A DNA stretch of 61,639 nucleotides from Candidatus Saccharimonadota bacterium (GCA_028286405.1 JAQBRP010000006.1:1-61639); one strand, 5' to 3'; numbered from the stretch's first letter, positions 1-8,582 are shown. Numbers and translations: made by a program. The notes: generated from the sequence alone by a model not told the origin.

Positions 1-714
1 GATTGGGTCGGCCCTATAGAAATGAATGTCGAATATAAAAAATTCTTTCCGGGTGATTTGGGACCAAACACCGGTGAAATGGGTACGCTCGCCTGGTATG
101 ACGACAATGAAAACAATAAGCTATTTCAAGAAACCCTAAGCAAGCTGAAGCCCTACTTACAGAGTATAAACTTCAGAGGCGATATGGATGTTAACTGCAT
201 CGTGAATGAAAACGGTGCCTTCCCGTTGGAGCCGACACCCCGCTTCGGCTCACCCGCCGTGCATCTGCAGAGTGAACTACATGAATCACCATGGGCCGAT
301 TTTTTGAAAGCCATCGCCGACGGTAAGGATTACCAATTACGCTGGAAAAAGGGTTATGGCATTGTGCTGATGATTGCCTCGGGCCCCATGCCCTATGCCA
401 CGAAGATCCGCGGCGTATCTTCGAAAGGCTTGCAGATTTACTTTGACCACGTCAGTGCCGAAGAATTCCAGCACCTTCATTTTGAAGAGGTCAGTCGCTA
501 CCCGACCGACCAGGGCGACCAGTACTACGTATCGGATAGTCGAGGCTTTATTATGTACGTCACCGCTGTGGAAGCAACCGTCGAGGCGGCCAGGGAAAAG
601 GTATATGCTTTAGCTAAGAAAATTGATATCCCCAAAACCTTTTATCGCAATGACATTGGCCTGAGTTTTATCGAGCGCGATGCCGAATTATTGAAAAAAT
701 GGGGCTATCTGTAA
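1..714 (+). CDS. PurD-like ATP-grasp protein, 3' part
   Basis: The frame is open to the first base, so this is the 3' part of a gene. The C-terminal part follows phosphoribosylamine-glycine ligase: an ATP-grasp tail with GDLGPNTGEMGT, then EPTPRFGSP where PurD has an E-x-N-x-RFGDPE motif, then the small C domain ending in FYRNDIG (FYRKDIG in PurD). In PurD this enzyme joins glycine to phosphoribosylamine in purine synthesis. The changed metal and substrate motif (T for the usual N, S for D) leaves room for another carboxylate-amine ligase, so the substrate is open. The family is well supported by the two ends of the match. Confidence 0.75.
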   Translation, partial: DWVGPIEMNVEYKKFFPGDLGPNTGEMGTLAWYDDNENNKLFQETLSKLKPYLQSINFRGDMDVNCIVNENGAFPLEPTPRFGSPAVHLQSELHESPWADFLKAIADGKDYQLRWKKGYGIVLMIASGPMPYATKIRGVSSKGLQIYFDHVSAEEFQHLHFEEVSRYPTDQGDQYYVSDSRGFIMYVTAVEATVEAAREKVYALAKKIDIPKTFYRNDIGLSFIERDAELLKKWGYL

Positions 715-783
715 TCTAAGCGTTACCGAGTTGACTTTAGGGGTATTTCCTCCATAATCGTAGGCAAAGTCATGAGGACCAAC

Positions 784-1587
784 ATGAAAGAAAAAACAGC
801 CTATTACATCGTCTTCTTGTTGGCGATTGTGTACGGCGGTTGGTGGCTGGTGAACTTCTTCATGGTGAGCTCTGGGCATAAGTCACTCGACTACTACAGC
901 GACACTTACGCCATAACCGCTCTGGTAGGCGCAGTATGTGGGCTTTATGCTTCCAAGCACTGGGGCGGATTTAAGAGTGTCTTTGGACGCGCCCTGGGCT
1001 TTTTTAGCCTCGGCCTGTTGGCTCAGGTATTTGGCCAGGTTACTTATAGTTATTACGCTCTGGTACAAGGCATAGAAGCGCCATACCCTTCAATTGGAGA
1101 TATTGGTTACTTTGGTAGTATTATCTTCTACGCATTGGGCGTTTTGCTGCTAGCTAAGGCACTGGGTGCCCGATTTAAAAATGCCTCCAAAGCTCAGCAG
1201 GCAGTAGCCATAGTCTTGCCGCTGGCGCTGCTGCTGACGTCATATACATTATTCCTAAAAAACTATGAGTCCACCGGTGATACGCTGACCACTTTCTTAG
1301 ATTTCGGCTATCCTTTGGGGCAAGCGGTCTACGTCGGCCTGGCGCTGCTTGTGTACATCTTGTCGTTCAAGCTACTGGGTGGAAAAATGAAGAGCAAAAT
1401 TTTACTACTACTTACAGCGCTGCTTATTCAGTTCTCTGCTGATTTCCTCTTCTTGTATAGACTCAACGAAGGTCAGTGGTACGCTGGCGACGTCAGCGAT
1501 TTACTGTATCAGATAGCGTACTTCGTGATGGCGCTTGCCTTATTGCGTATTGGCAGCGTCGCTCGCCAGTTAGGGGCTAAGGCTTAG
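784..1587 (+). CDS. Multi-pass membrane sensor protein
   Basis: About 268 residues with roughly eight hydrophobic segments and almost no soluble domain. The segment PYPSIGDIGYFG near residue 100 resembles the PxPSxxDxxYL motif of bacterial 7TM input domains found in front of signalling enzymes (family knowledge). The start at 784 is chosen because GAGGA lies six bases upstream; an ATG at 772 is also in frame. It is followed after 2 bases by a small gene and after 294 bases by a histidine kinase, so it probably senses a membrane-related signal for that kinase. No enzymatic motif is visible. Confidence 0.7.
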   Translation: MKEKTAYYIVFLLAIVYGGWWLVNFFMVSSGHKSLDYYSDTYAITALVGAVCGLYASKHWGGFKSVFGRALGFFSLGLLAQVFGQVTYSYYALVQGIEAPYPSIGDIGYFGSIIFYALGVLLLAKALGARFKNASKAQQAVAIVLPLALLLTSYTLFLKNYESTGDTLTTFLDFGYPLGQAVYVGLALLVYILSFKLLGGKMKSKILLLLTALLIQFSADFLFLYRLNEGQWYAGDVSDLLYQIAYFVMALALLRIGSVARQLGAKA

Positions 1588-1589
1588 AC

Positions 1590-1868
1590 ATGGATATTTA
1601 CGGACAAATAGCCGTCAAGATTATCTCTGGGCAAGAGGTGATTATTGGGCCAGTGGCCATTGAGCAAGCCAAGCGGGTTGAGGGCATGGATATTGATTGG
1701 ACTAAGCACGAGGTAAAAATCAGTGGCAACAAGGCCCAAACCATCGAGGCCCTTGTCGAGAAGTACAAAGAGTTATTTGGGCAGATTTCGGTCGAAGTAT
1801 CCAAGCAGGCAGCTTCATCATTAATGGCTAAATTGCCTGCCGATGGCCTACCGAAAACGCTAGCATAG
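1590..1868 (+). CDS. Small protein in the sensor kinase operon
   Basis: A 92-residue soluble protein of alternating short strands and helices, with no signal peptide. I do not recognise a family. It starts 2 bases after the membrane sensor and ends 13 bases before the kinase, so it is very likely cotranscribed with both. A role as an adaptor between them is an inference from position only. Confidence 0.6.
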   Translation: MDIYGQIAVKIISGQEVIIGPVAIEQAKRVEGMDIDWTKHEVKISGNKAQTIEALVEKYKELFGQISVEVSKQAASSLMAKLPADGLPKTLA

Positions 1869-1881
1869 GGACGGTTGCAGG

Positions 1882-3315
1882 GTGGAGCCACAACCGGATA
1901 CAACAGAGTCGGCTAAGCGAACGGCTTTGCCGTTTCAGAAGCGCAAGCAGCTGGAGCGCGACATTGAGCATGTTACCGAAGAGATGTACCGGCGTAACAA
2001 GGAGCTGGCCGAGACCAATAAAACGCTCTCCTTGCTGCGAACCATCGATGCTCTGGTGTTAGAATCGCACACCTCTCTGAAGATGGTCTGCGCGCACATT
2101 ACCCAAGCTATCACCCAGGCGACAGACTACGCTTTTGTTGGCTTGCTAACCCGCTCCCGAGAAGAATTGGTCCTAAAAGCCTGGAGCGGTAGTGCTTGGT
2201 TGGGCAGCAAAACCCAACCTAGTCTGGAGCGGCCCTATCATCTGAAGGCCAACGGGGCCTGGTTCGATTTGCCCGAGCAAAGCAAAATGGTCTCGCTGGA
2301 GTCTATGGGTGCCAAAGAGCTGGCGGTTTTTCTGCAATCCCCAGAAGGGGAAGTCGAAAAACTCAGGAAGCAACTAGCGCTTAAATCGCTATATATTATT
2401 AAACTCATGGCCCGCCGCCGCCTGGTTGGCCTACTGGTGGTCGGCTTTAGTGAACCGGTAACTGAGCTGTCTCCTAGTGATACGACGCTCATGGACCACC
2501 TCAGCGAAAGCATTGGCGTAGCGCTGGATAACAAATTACTGTTTGAAGAAAACCAGCAGGTGCTGCGGCAGCTTAAGGTGTCAAACGAGAAGCTGAAGGC
2601 TCTCGACGAAGCCAAGGACGACTTTGTGAGTATGGCCAGCCACCAACTGCGCACACCGCTTACGGCCATTAAGGGCTACACCAGCATGGTGCTGGAGGGC
2701 GACGCCGGCAAAATTAACGCCGTCCAGAAGAAGCTACTGGAGCAGTCATTCACCAGCTCACAGCGTATGGTGTACCTGATTGCCGACTTATTAAATGTGT
2801 CACGCCTTAAAACCGGTAAGTTTGTGATTGATGCTGCGCCGGTCAATCTGGCCGAAGTAGTCGAGCAGGAAATTGGCCAACTCAAAGAAACGGCCACCGG
2901 TCGCCAGCTAACGCTTACCTATGACATGCCTAAGAAGTTCCCGACGTTGCTGATTGACGAAACCAAAACCCGCCAGGTGATTATGAACTTTGTTGATAAT
3001 GCCATTTACTACACGCCCGCCGGTGGCAAAATCAAGGTCAAGCTGGTCGAAACACCGGCTTCGGTCGAGTTTAGGGTAACCGATAACGGCATTGGCGTGC
3101 CGCGCAGCGAGCGTCCGCATTTGTTCACCAAGTTTTACCGAGCAGCCAATGCCCGTACCGCTCGCCCTGATGGTACGGGGCTGGGCTTATTCATGGCCAA
3201 AAAGGTGATCGTTGCCCAGGGTGGAGCGATTATTTTCGAAACCGAAGAAGGCAAGGGTAGTACCTTTGGGTTTATCTTTTCTAAAACCAAGCTGGCCCCC
3301 AAGCCCACTGATTGA
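1882..3315 (+). CDS. GAF-domain sensor histidine kinase
   Basis: A 477-residue soluble kinase. Residues ~35-215 form a GAF-like sensor region after a short N-terminal coiled coil. The DHp helix has SHQLRTPLTAIKGY with the phospho-accepting His near residue 254. The HATPase domain shows the N box (NFVDNAIYYTP), G1 (DNGIGVP) and G2 (GTGLGLFMAKK). There are no membrane segments, so the membrane protein encoded two genes upstream may supply the input. The start codon is GTG. No response regulator gene is adjacent, so the output partner is elsewhere. The stop codon lies inside the -35 box of the next promoter. Confidence 0.92.
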   Translation: MEPQPDTTESAKRTALPFQKRKQLERDIEHVTEEMYRRNKELAETNKTLSLLRTIDALVLESHTSLKMVCAHITQAITQATDYAFVGLLTRSREELVLKAWSGSAWLGSKTQPSLERPYHLKANGAWFDLPEQSKMVSLESMGAKELAVFLQSPEGEVEKLRKQLALKSLYIIKLMARRRLVGLLVVGFSEPVTELSPSDTTLMDHLSESIGVALDNKLLFEENQQVLRQLKVSNEKLKALDEAKDDFVSMASHQLRTPLTAIKGYTSMVLEGDAGKINAVQKKLLEQSFTSSQRMVYLIADLLNVSRLKTGKFVIDAAPVNLAEVVEQEIGQLKETATGRQLTLTYDMPKKFPTLLIDETKTRQVIMNFVDNAIYYTPAGGKIKVKLVETPASVEFRVTDNGIGVPRSERPHLFTKFYRAANARTARPDGTGLGLFMAKKVIVAQGGAIIFETEEGKGSTFGFIFSKTKLAPKPTD

Positions 3316-3340
3316 CATAAGCTTAATAATGTAGTATAAT
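3312..3340 (+). promoter_or_regulatory. Perfect consensus sigma70 promoter
   Basis: TTGACA (3312-3317) and TATAAT (3335-3340) are separated by exactly 17 bases. The -35 box overlaps the stop codon of the histidine kinase gene. Transcription would start near 3347 and give a leader of about 235 nt before the membrane protein gene at 3582. The leader contains a GAG-t-ACGGCT-tt-AGCCGT-t-CTC hairpin near 3388-3412. Confidence 0.75.
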
Positions 3341-3581
3341 TCGGCAGTTCTGGAGATTTGTGGCTAAATGCCTATTTCATCAGAGGTCGAGTACGGCTTT
3401 AGCCGTTCTCTTTACAATCTGACGCACCCCTAGACACTCTAACTTTAGTAGAGGGTAACTGATTGTACGCTACCAGTAGTGTGCAGCCAGTTACTCTCCT
3501 CAAGCCAGAGGTGTTCTAACGGCTCAACTGCTGCCAATCACAGCATCTTCCCCAATTGATTGCGACCTGGAGGTCACTGCA

Positions 3582-4052
3582 ATGAAGCTTTTCTACCTGA
3601 AGACCGTCATTTTCGTGGCGGTAGTCATCTGCACGCTGAAGATCGGTGCTTACGTCAGCAACGACCACCCCACGGTGTGGTCCGGTCCGACGTTCATCGG
3701 TTTCTGCGTTGCAGCTGTAACGCTGGCGCTGGTCGTCGGCTTGAAGTACGTGCGTGGTCACTACGTGACCATCGCTATGACTGTGGCTGCCGTCCTCGGC
3801 GTTCTCATCTTCGCGATGTGCCTGTCGTCCTACGACGTCTTGCGGCTCGTCGTGATCTGTGGCGTCTTCGTCGCTCTGTGGGCTCTGTCTGTCTTCGGAC
3901 ACAACCTCATTTCCCGCAAGTCGGAGAACGAGCTCACTGAGCCCACCGGCCGAGTCCCCGACTGGGAGACACTCCGTTCCAAGGAGAAGACCCCTGTCGT
4001 TCTGGGTGACACCGACTACAGCATCACGCTGATCCACGGTGAACGTGACTGA
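3582..4052 (+). CDS. Four-helix membrane protein, GC-rich gene
   Basis: A 156-residue protein with four hydrophobic helices (about residues 3-25, 35-55, 60-80, 85-108) and a polar C-terminal tail of about 45 residues. No family recognised. It has a clear GGAGG site 7 bases before the ATG, unlike the leaderless genes elsewhere in the window. Codon use strongly favours C or G at third positions (nearly all Lys AAG, Phe TTC), unlike its neighbours. With the gene at 4678 it forms a compositionally distinct segment, probably transferred. Confidence 0.75.
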   Translation: MKLFYLKTVIFVAVVICTLKIGAYVSNDHPTVWSGPTFIGFCVAAVTLALVVGLKYVRGHYVTIAMTVAAVLGVLIFAMCLSSYDVLRLVVICGVFVALWALSVFGHNLISRKSENELTEPTGRVPDWETLRSKEKTPVVLGDTDYSITLIHGERD

Positions 4053-4123
4053 TCTTCGCTGATCTGACGCATCTGTAGTCAGCGATGTCTGCTCCTTGCG
4101 GAGGGAGCCGGGTGCGTCAAAAG

Positions 4124-4197
4124 GTGTGGAACTGGCCGGATGGTCTGAGCTGGAGCGATACGCTCTCTCTCAGCCCTACCCGCGCCAGTTCCACATC
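4124..4197 (+). terminator. Large stem-loop without U-tail
   Basis: GTGGAACTGGC and GCCAGTTCCAC form a perfect 11-bp stem around a nested CTGAG/CTCAG and GAGC/GCTC hairpin. No T-run follows. Just upstream, GACGCA (4064-4069) and TGCGTC (near 4112) can also pair. The position after a GC-rich gene and the form fit a U-less terminator of the kind common in actinobacteria (family knowledge), or a folded RNA. The strand is chosen from the upstream gene. Confidence 0.5.
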
Positions 4198-4312
4198 TTC
4201 ACCCCAGTTAACTGTTGTTCTTACAGCTGTCTAATATCTAACAGAGGTCAGCAACAAAATTTATTATACTGCTAGTGGCTATTGCAATCTGTTATAAATG
4301 TTATGCTAATAG

Positions 4313-4341
4313 TTGACATTTATGGTCGGATGTGATATTAT
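4313..4341 (+). promoter_or_regulatory. Extended -10 sigma70 promoter
   Basis: TTGACA (4313-4318), a 17-base spacer, and TATTAT (4336-4341) with an upstream TG one base before it (extended -10). This is among the strongest promoter-like sequences in the window. It drives the structured leader or RNA that begins near 4348, 330 bases ahead of the gene at 4678. Confidence 0.75.
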
Positions 4342-4347
4342 GCATAT

Positions 4348-4510
4348 AACCATCAGGGAGGTGGAAATACCCGTCGGGTGGTCCTGAATCTTAACAATCT
4401 AGAATCTAGTTTTGTTAAACCAATAGCAAGCTAGGTAGACATGGGTTTTTAAACCCGTTCGGCTGAGCTTCACGGCTCGCCTCGAGCGGCTAAAAACCTA
4501 TCCATCAACT
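4348..4510 (+). ncRNA. Putative structured RNA or leader
   Basis: Downstream of the strong promoter, the sequence folds into several hairpins. CAGG/CCTG encloses ACCCG-t-CGGGT (about 4352-4386). Then GGTTTTTA (from 4445) pairs with TAAAAACC (to about 4500) around an inner CCGTTCG/CGAGCGG stem tipped by GAGC/GCTC. It does not match tmRNA, SRP RNA or RNase P RNA by its motifs. It could be a free small RNA or the 5' leader of the secreted protein gene at 4678. The 4511-4677 remainder shows no ORF of note. Confidence 0.35.
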
Positions 4511-4677
4511 ACTACATAAGTTTCATTCATGGTGTTGTCTGTTAGAGTGCGGCTTTCTGCTTATACGTTTACGTACAGGCGGGGAGTCGTACTCTTCTCA
4601 GGGAGATCGATAGTGGCCACACGGCTGCGGCTTGTCGCAAGACAAGTACCTACTCGTCTTCCAAGGAGGACACCACC

Positions 4678-6120
4678 ATGATCGCCAAGAACGCTCTCAG
4701 GGTTTTCGCCCTGTCTGCTGCCCTGGCCGTGGTTGGCTCGCTCGGAATCACGTCCCCCGCGGACGCGACACCCAGCGCAGCCTCCACGACCAGCAACTCC
4801 AGTTCCGACACCGACGGTGACGTCATCATCACGGCTACCGTGGTGGGTACGTCCCTCGCTGAGGCCACGGCCAAGAGCACCGCGAAGGCTACGGGTTCCT
4901 CGTACGCCTACGCCGTAGCACAGGGCCAGTCCAAGGCCAAGGTCGACCGCTCGCAGTGTGAGTGGAGTCCTGGCATCAACACCTACTGGTCTGACGATGT
5001 CTTGGTTCGCGACTACGACCCGGTTCCGAGTCATGTCTGCAAGCTGAAGACGCCACAGACTGTCGGCGGCTACACCTACTACTGGAAGAAGATCGGTGGT
5101 GGTACGTCGGGCTCGGCCTGCAACAACCTGTTCGTGCCGACGCACCAGCAGGTGTCGTACACGCAGGTCGTCTGGCTCGATGTCAAGGCCGGTACCATGG
5201 CCAAGATCGCGGTTCACAGCCGGGTCTGCGTCGAGGTTACTGCCACGGTCGACGTCACTCTCTCGTACACCTACGAGGACGAGACGCACGTCATCCACCG
5301 GAGCAATAGCGACTCGGCCACGAAGTGCAAGAGCGACAGTGACTTCGCCCACAAGCGGATCACCAAGCACACTTCGCGGCACGCGTCCGCTCAGGCTGTC
5401 GCCAGGGCCAAGGCCAAGGTTCAGACCAGGGCAACCGCCAAGGCAAGGACCGCGGCTACTGCCACGGCTCGCGCCAAGGCTGTCCGTACGGTGAGTGTGG
5501 TCATCCACATCGACCAGAACAACGGCCCCAGCCTGTCGGCGACCGCCAACGGGTGCGTCAAGCAGGGTGAGACTGGTGTCATCAGCGGCTCGGTCAGCAA
5601 CCCGAACAACGAGGCCCACCCGTTCACGGTGTCCTCGTCGGGCAAGTCGTTCTCCGGTACGATCGGTGCGCAGTCCAGCGCCCCGTTCAACCTGAACGGC
5701 TTCACCCCGGGCACCTACGACGTTACCGCGACGCTCACGGACATCAACTTGTCCGCGACAGTCAGAGTGACGGTCAACCAGTGCCCGCCGGAGGTCAAGC
5801 ACTGGACGAACGTGTCCTGTACTTCTCCCGAGGAGATCACTGTCGGTTCCGGCGCGCTGGTTGACTGCACAGTCTCCAACGACAACGGAACGCCGATCGG
5901 CCTCACCGCCGTCAGCACCGACAGCAATTCGCGTGTCAGCGGAGTCATCTGCCGTACGAACGGGACCCAGTCCTGCCCGAACGGTGGAACCTTCGAGTTC
6001 CGTATCACCGGTGTCCATGAGGGTTACTCCTCGGTCTCGGTGACGGCCAGTTCCAACGGCGTCGACAAGACGATCGTGCTGGGCCCGTTCCCCGTAGACC
6101 CCGAGAACGGCGGCTTCTGA
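4678..6120 (+). CDS. Secreted Ala-rich and Ig-like repeat protein
   Basis: A 480-residue exported protein. The N-terminus (Lys, about 20 hydrophobic residues, then a D-A-T-P site) is a signal peptide. Residues ~55-90 and ~240-270 are Ala/Lys/Thr-rich and low in complexity. The C-terminal ~200 residues look like two Ig- or CARDB-like beta-sandwich domains, each with a Cys pair. There is no anchor helix or sorting motif, so it is probably released. An AAGGAGG site lies just upstream. Nearly all codons end in G or C, in contrast to the rest of the window, which supports acquisition from a high-GC donor. Function unknown. Confidence 0.8.
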   Translation: MIAKNALRVFALSAALAVVGSLGITSPADATPSAASTTSNSSSDTDGDVIITATVVGTSLAEATAKSTAKATGSSYAYAVAQGQSKAKVDRSQCEWSPGINTYWSDDVLVRDYDPVPSHVCKLKTPQTVGGYTYYWKKIGGGTSGSACNNLFVPTHQQVSYTQVVWLDVKAGTMAKIAVHSRVCVEVTATVDVTLSYTYEDETHVIHRSNSDSATKCKSDSDFAHKRITKHTSRHASAQAVARAKAKVQTRATAKARTAATATARAKAVRTVSVVIHIDQNNGPSLSATANGCVKQGETGVISGSVSNPNNEAHPFTVSSSGKSFSGTIGAQSSAPFNLNGFTPGTYDVTATLTDINLSATVRVTVNQCPPEVKHWTNVSCTSPEEITVGSGALVDCTVSNDNGTPIGLTAVSTDSNSRVSGVICRTNGTQSCPNGGTFEFRITGVHEGYSSVSVTASSNGVDKTIVLGPFPVDPENGGF

Positions 6121-6185
6121 ACTTCGGTTCATCCATCGATTCACCAGAAAGGGTGATGCTTTTGTAGATTGTTGGTGGCGCAGTG

Positions 6186-6225
6186 GCGTTAGAGTTCTTG
6201 ATCGATTTTCGATCTCCTCTAACGC
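6186..6225 (+). terminator. Hairpin after the GC-rich gene
   Basis: GCGTTAGAG (6186-6194) pairs perfectly with CTCTAACGC (6217-6225), and GATCGA/TCGATC stacks inside it. No U-run follows, as with the 4124 hairpin. It probably ends the transcript of the secreted protein gene. Confidence 0.55.
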
Positions 6226-6301
6226 CCAGCTACACCATGCTTAAAGACCAATGCCTACCTAGTTTGCACAACTAACCATTAATGAATAAGGAGACACTAC
6301 C

Positions 6302-6994
6302 ATGTCTAAACTTACTAAAATTGCCGCCGCTTTGGCAGTTGTTCCAATGTTTGCCTTCAGTACACCTGCTTTTGCCGATGTTACTGTCGGTCAAGTCGAA
6401 ACCGGTAACATTTACCGCGTTCGCAACCTGTCAGTAAACGCCAATGGCGCTTTTGACGAAAACATCACCGCTACCTGTGGTGACACCGTTCAGTTCCGTG
6501 TTCGTATCCACAACACCGGTCCTGATTCCATTACTAACGTAAAAGTTGTAGCTACACTTGATGGCCAGACTTCTAAGTCACACGGCTCTAAAGTAACCGT
6601 TACGGCTGACAATAACTTACACGGAGATGCTGTTACTGCAAGCGCTGGCGTAAGTACTGACAAAGACACCAGTATCAGCTATGTTGCTGGTTCAACCGAA
6701 CTGTTAGATTACAGCCCTACTGCTGGCGCCTCAAATGTCATCAAGGCTTTGCCTGATGGTATTACTACTACTGGTGTAAACATCGGTACGGTTGGTCCTT
6801 TGACCCCTGACACCGAGTCCGTACAATTCAAGGCTAAATTGAACTGTGCAACGACTACGACTACCACGACCACCACTAAGCCAGCCCAGCTGGTGAAGAC
6901 CGGTCCGGCTGATGTTGCGGCTTTGTTCGCCGTTGTTGCAATTGCTGGTGCAGTTGCTTACAACTGGGTTCTGCGCCGTCAAAGCGCTCGTTAA
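6302..6994 (+). CDS. Surface protein with LVKTGP C-terminal anchor
   Basis: A 230-residue exported protein. Signal peptide about residues 1-25 (cleavage after AFA). The body resembles a DUF11-like or CARDB beta-sandwich (RVRIHNTGPDSITNVKV). A Thr-run spacer follows, then LVKTGP, a hydrophobic helix and the basic tail RRQSAR. This has the layout of a sortase signal, but Val replaces Pro of LPxTG. The RBS is AAGGAGA. Codon use matches the host genome again, so the foreign-looking segment ends before this gene. Confidence 0.8.
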   Translation: MSKLTKIAAALAVVPMFAFSTPAFADVTVGQVETGNIYRVRNLSVNANGAFDENITATCGDTVQFRVRIHNTGPDSITNVKVVATLDGQTSKSHGSKVTVTADNNLHGDAVTASAGVSTDKDTSISYVAGSTELLDYSPTAGASNVIKALPDGITTTGVNIGTVGPLTPDTESVQFKAKLNCATTTTTTTTTKPAQLVKTGPADVAALFAVVAIAGAVAYNWVLRRQSAR

Positions 6995-7032
6995 CTGAGC
7001 ACCGACTGACCGCTCACTAACACCAAAACTGT

Positions 7033-7068
7033 CCCTCCGCTCGGGTTATTCCGGGCGGAGGGCTTTTT
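7033..7068 (+). terminator. Rho-independent terminator
   Basis: CCCTCCGC...GCGGAGGG with an inner TCGGG/CCGGG extension and a T-run after it. It ends the surface protein transcript. Just before it, GAGCACCGACTGACCGCTC (7000-7018 region) forms a small GAGC/GCTC hairpin that recurs after the next surface gene. Confidence 0.85.
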
Positions 7069-7161
7069 GGTAACTCGGCCCAGGATAAGCATAAGAGCAT
7101 TGACATTATTAAAAAACGTGGCAAGGGTGGTATTATAAAAACAGAGAAGAGGAGGTTAGCT

Positions 7162-8466
7162 ATGCGTAAGATGCTCGTTGGTGCGACATTAGGACTCGTA
7201 ATGGTGGTTGGCGGCTTGCTCATGAGCAGCGGCAAGGCCACGGCTGCCTCTGGCTGTGATGACTACGCGATTATGCGCTGTGGCGCGACGAGTGCCTCGC
7301 AATTTATTAACAAATTGAACAACAACCCCCCCGGCGACCTCAAAGCCGTCTATGCCGACTACGGCCTGGTGCCTAGCCAGTACGGTCGCTTTGCCTCGAG
7401 TGCTAAGCCAGGCGTTATTCACGACAATGGCAATATCACTGTCGATGGCGTCGTCGTTGGACGTTCCACGCAAAACGTCGGCCGGGTACACGATGCTAAC
7501 TTCAACCAGAAGGTTACCATTAACGGCCACGACTACTGGGGCGGCCCCTTTGGTTCGACCTATCACGCCGATAGCGCCGACGTTATGGTGATGTTTAACG
7601 ACCAGGGTGTTATGCAATTCGCCGTGGTTAGTTCTTGCGGTAACCCGCAGCGCATTACGCCAAACAAGCCGAACTATAGCTGTAATAACCTGCAAAAAAC
7701 CAAAGTAGACGGTACTAAAAATACCTACCGTTTTACCACTAACGCCACAGCGTCACAGGGGGCCCAAGTGGTTAAAGCGGTGTACGACTTTGGCGACGGC
7801 GACAGTAAAACGGTCACCGACTTATCGCAGCCGGTGCAGCACACCTTTACCAAGAACTCCACGGTACGCGTAACGGTCTACGTCAGGGTGCCTGGCGGTA
7901 ACGTGGTTACCACGACCTCGGCCCCTTGTGCGACCGAGATTAAGTTTGTGCCGCCCGATGTGCCGACCTTTGCTGCCGTTTGTTCCAGTCTGCAGGTCAC
8001 CTTGCTCGACCAGGCAACGCGCAACTACAAGTTTGTGGCCACGGCGCAGTACACCAATAACGTTACCTTCAACAGTGCTGACTTTACCTTCGGCGATAAC
8101 ACGGTTATGAAGGGCCTGATACCGAACGGCAAGCAGGTAACGGTACGCCATGCCTACGGTAAAGCCGGGACGTACACGGTGACAGCCAAGCTGAACTTTA
8201 CAACGCCCGATGGCAAAAAAGGCAGCTCGACCTGTGAAGCAACTATTACGCCAACCACCATCGAGTGTAAGCCAGGCGTACCGCAGGGCAGCCCTGAGTG
8301 TAAAACACAGCCTCCTAAAGAGTGTGTGGCCGAAGGCAAGGGCGATAACAGCTGTGAACTGACGGACACTGGTCCGGGTACAATTATTGCCAGCATTTTT
8401 GGTGGCGTAGGGACTGTTGCCACTGTAGGGCACTACCTGATCCGTCGTCGGTTACTAGGATTGTAA
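7162..8466 (+). CDS. PKD-domain surface protein with LTDTGP anchor
   Basis: A 434-residue exported protein. It has a signal peptide ending near residue 29 (ATA-A), then an N-terminal domain of about 130 residues not recognised. Two PKD-like domains follow: one with YDFGDGDSKTVTD...VQHTF near residues 195-225, and one with FTFGDNTVMKG...VRHAYGKAGTYTVTA near 310-345. The tail has LTDTGP, a hydrophobic helix and RRRLLGL, as in a sortase or membrane anchor. SD is GAGGAGG. PKD domains usually mediate binding or adhesion at the surface; the ligand is unknown. Confidence 0.85.
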   Translation: MRKMLVGATLGLVMVVGGLLMSSGKATAASGCDDYAIMRCGATSASQFINKLNNNPPGDLKAVYADYGLVPSQYGRFASSAKPGVIHDNGNITVDGVVVGRSTQNVGRVHDANFNQKVTINGHDYWGGPFGSTYHADSADVMVMFNDQGVMQFAVVSSCGNPQRITPNKPNYSCNNLQKTKVDGTKNTYRFTTNATASQGAQVVKAVYDFGDGDSKTVTDLSQPVQHTFTKNSTVRVTVYVRVPGGNVVTTTSAPCATEIKFVPPDVPTFAAVCSSLQVTLLDQATRNYKFVATAQYTNNVTFNSADFTFGDNTVMKGLIPNGKQVTVRHAYGKAGTYTVTAKLNFTTPDGKKGSSTCEATITPTTIECKPGVPQGSPECKTQPPKECVAEGKGDNSCELTDTGPGTIIASIFGGVGTVATVGHYLIRRRLLGL

Positions 8467-8582
8467 TACCAAAACCGCGGGTAACTGTGGATAAACACTA
8501 GCCATAAGCGCAACATTGTGATACTATACGGCTAGTTTACGAGCAATGACTGACCGCTCCCAAACAAAAAATGGATACCTGC

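Noticed and set aside
4348-4510. SRP RNA, RNase P RNA or a riboswitch at the strong promoter
   Set aside because: None of the conserved motifs of these RNAs (such as the SRP domain IV tetraloop region or the RNase P P4 core) could be found.
4561-6144. A 527-codon open frame on the minus strand opposite the secreted protein gene
   Set aside because: It is a shadow of the GC-rich codon pattern on the plus strand. Its translation is Arg/Gly/Val/Asp-rich without domains, and the plus frame has an SD site, a signal peptide and beta-domain structure.
6186-6225. attC-like element from the CTCTAAC/GTTAGAG stem
   Set aside because: The core halves are in the wrong order for attC and no array of such sites exists. 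A terminator or RNA fold explains it better.
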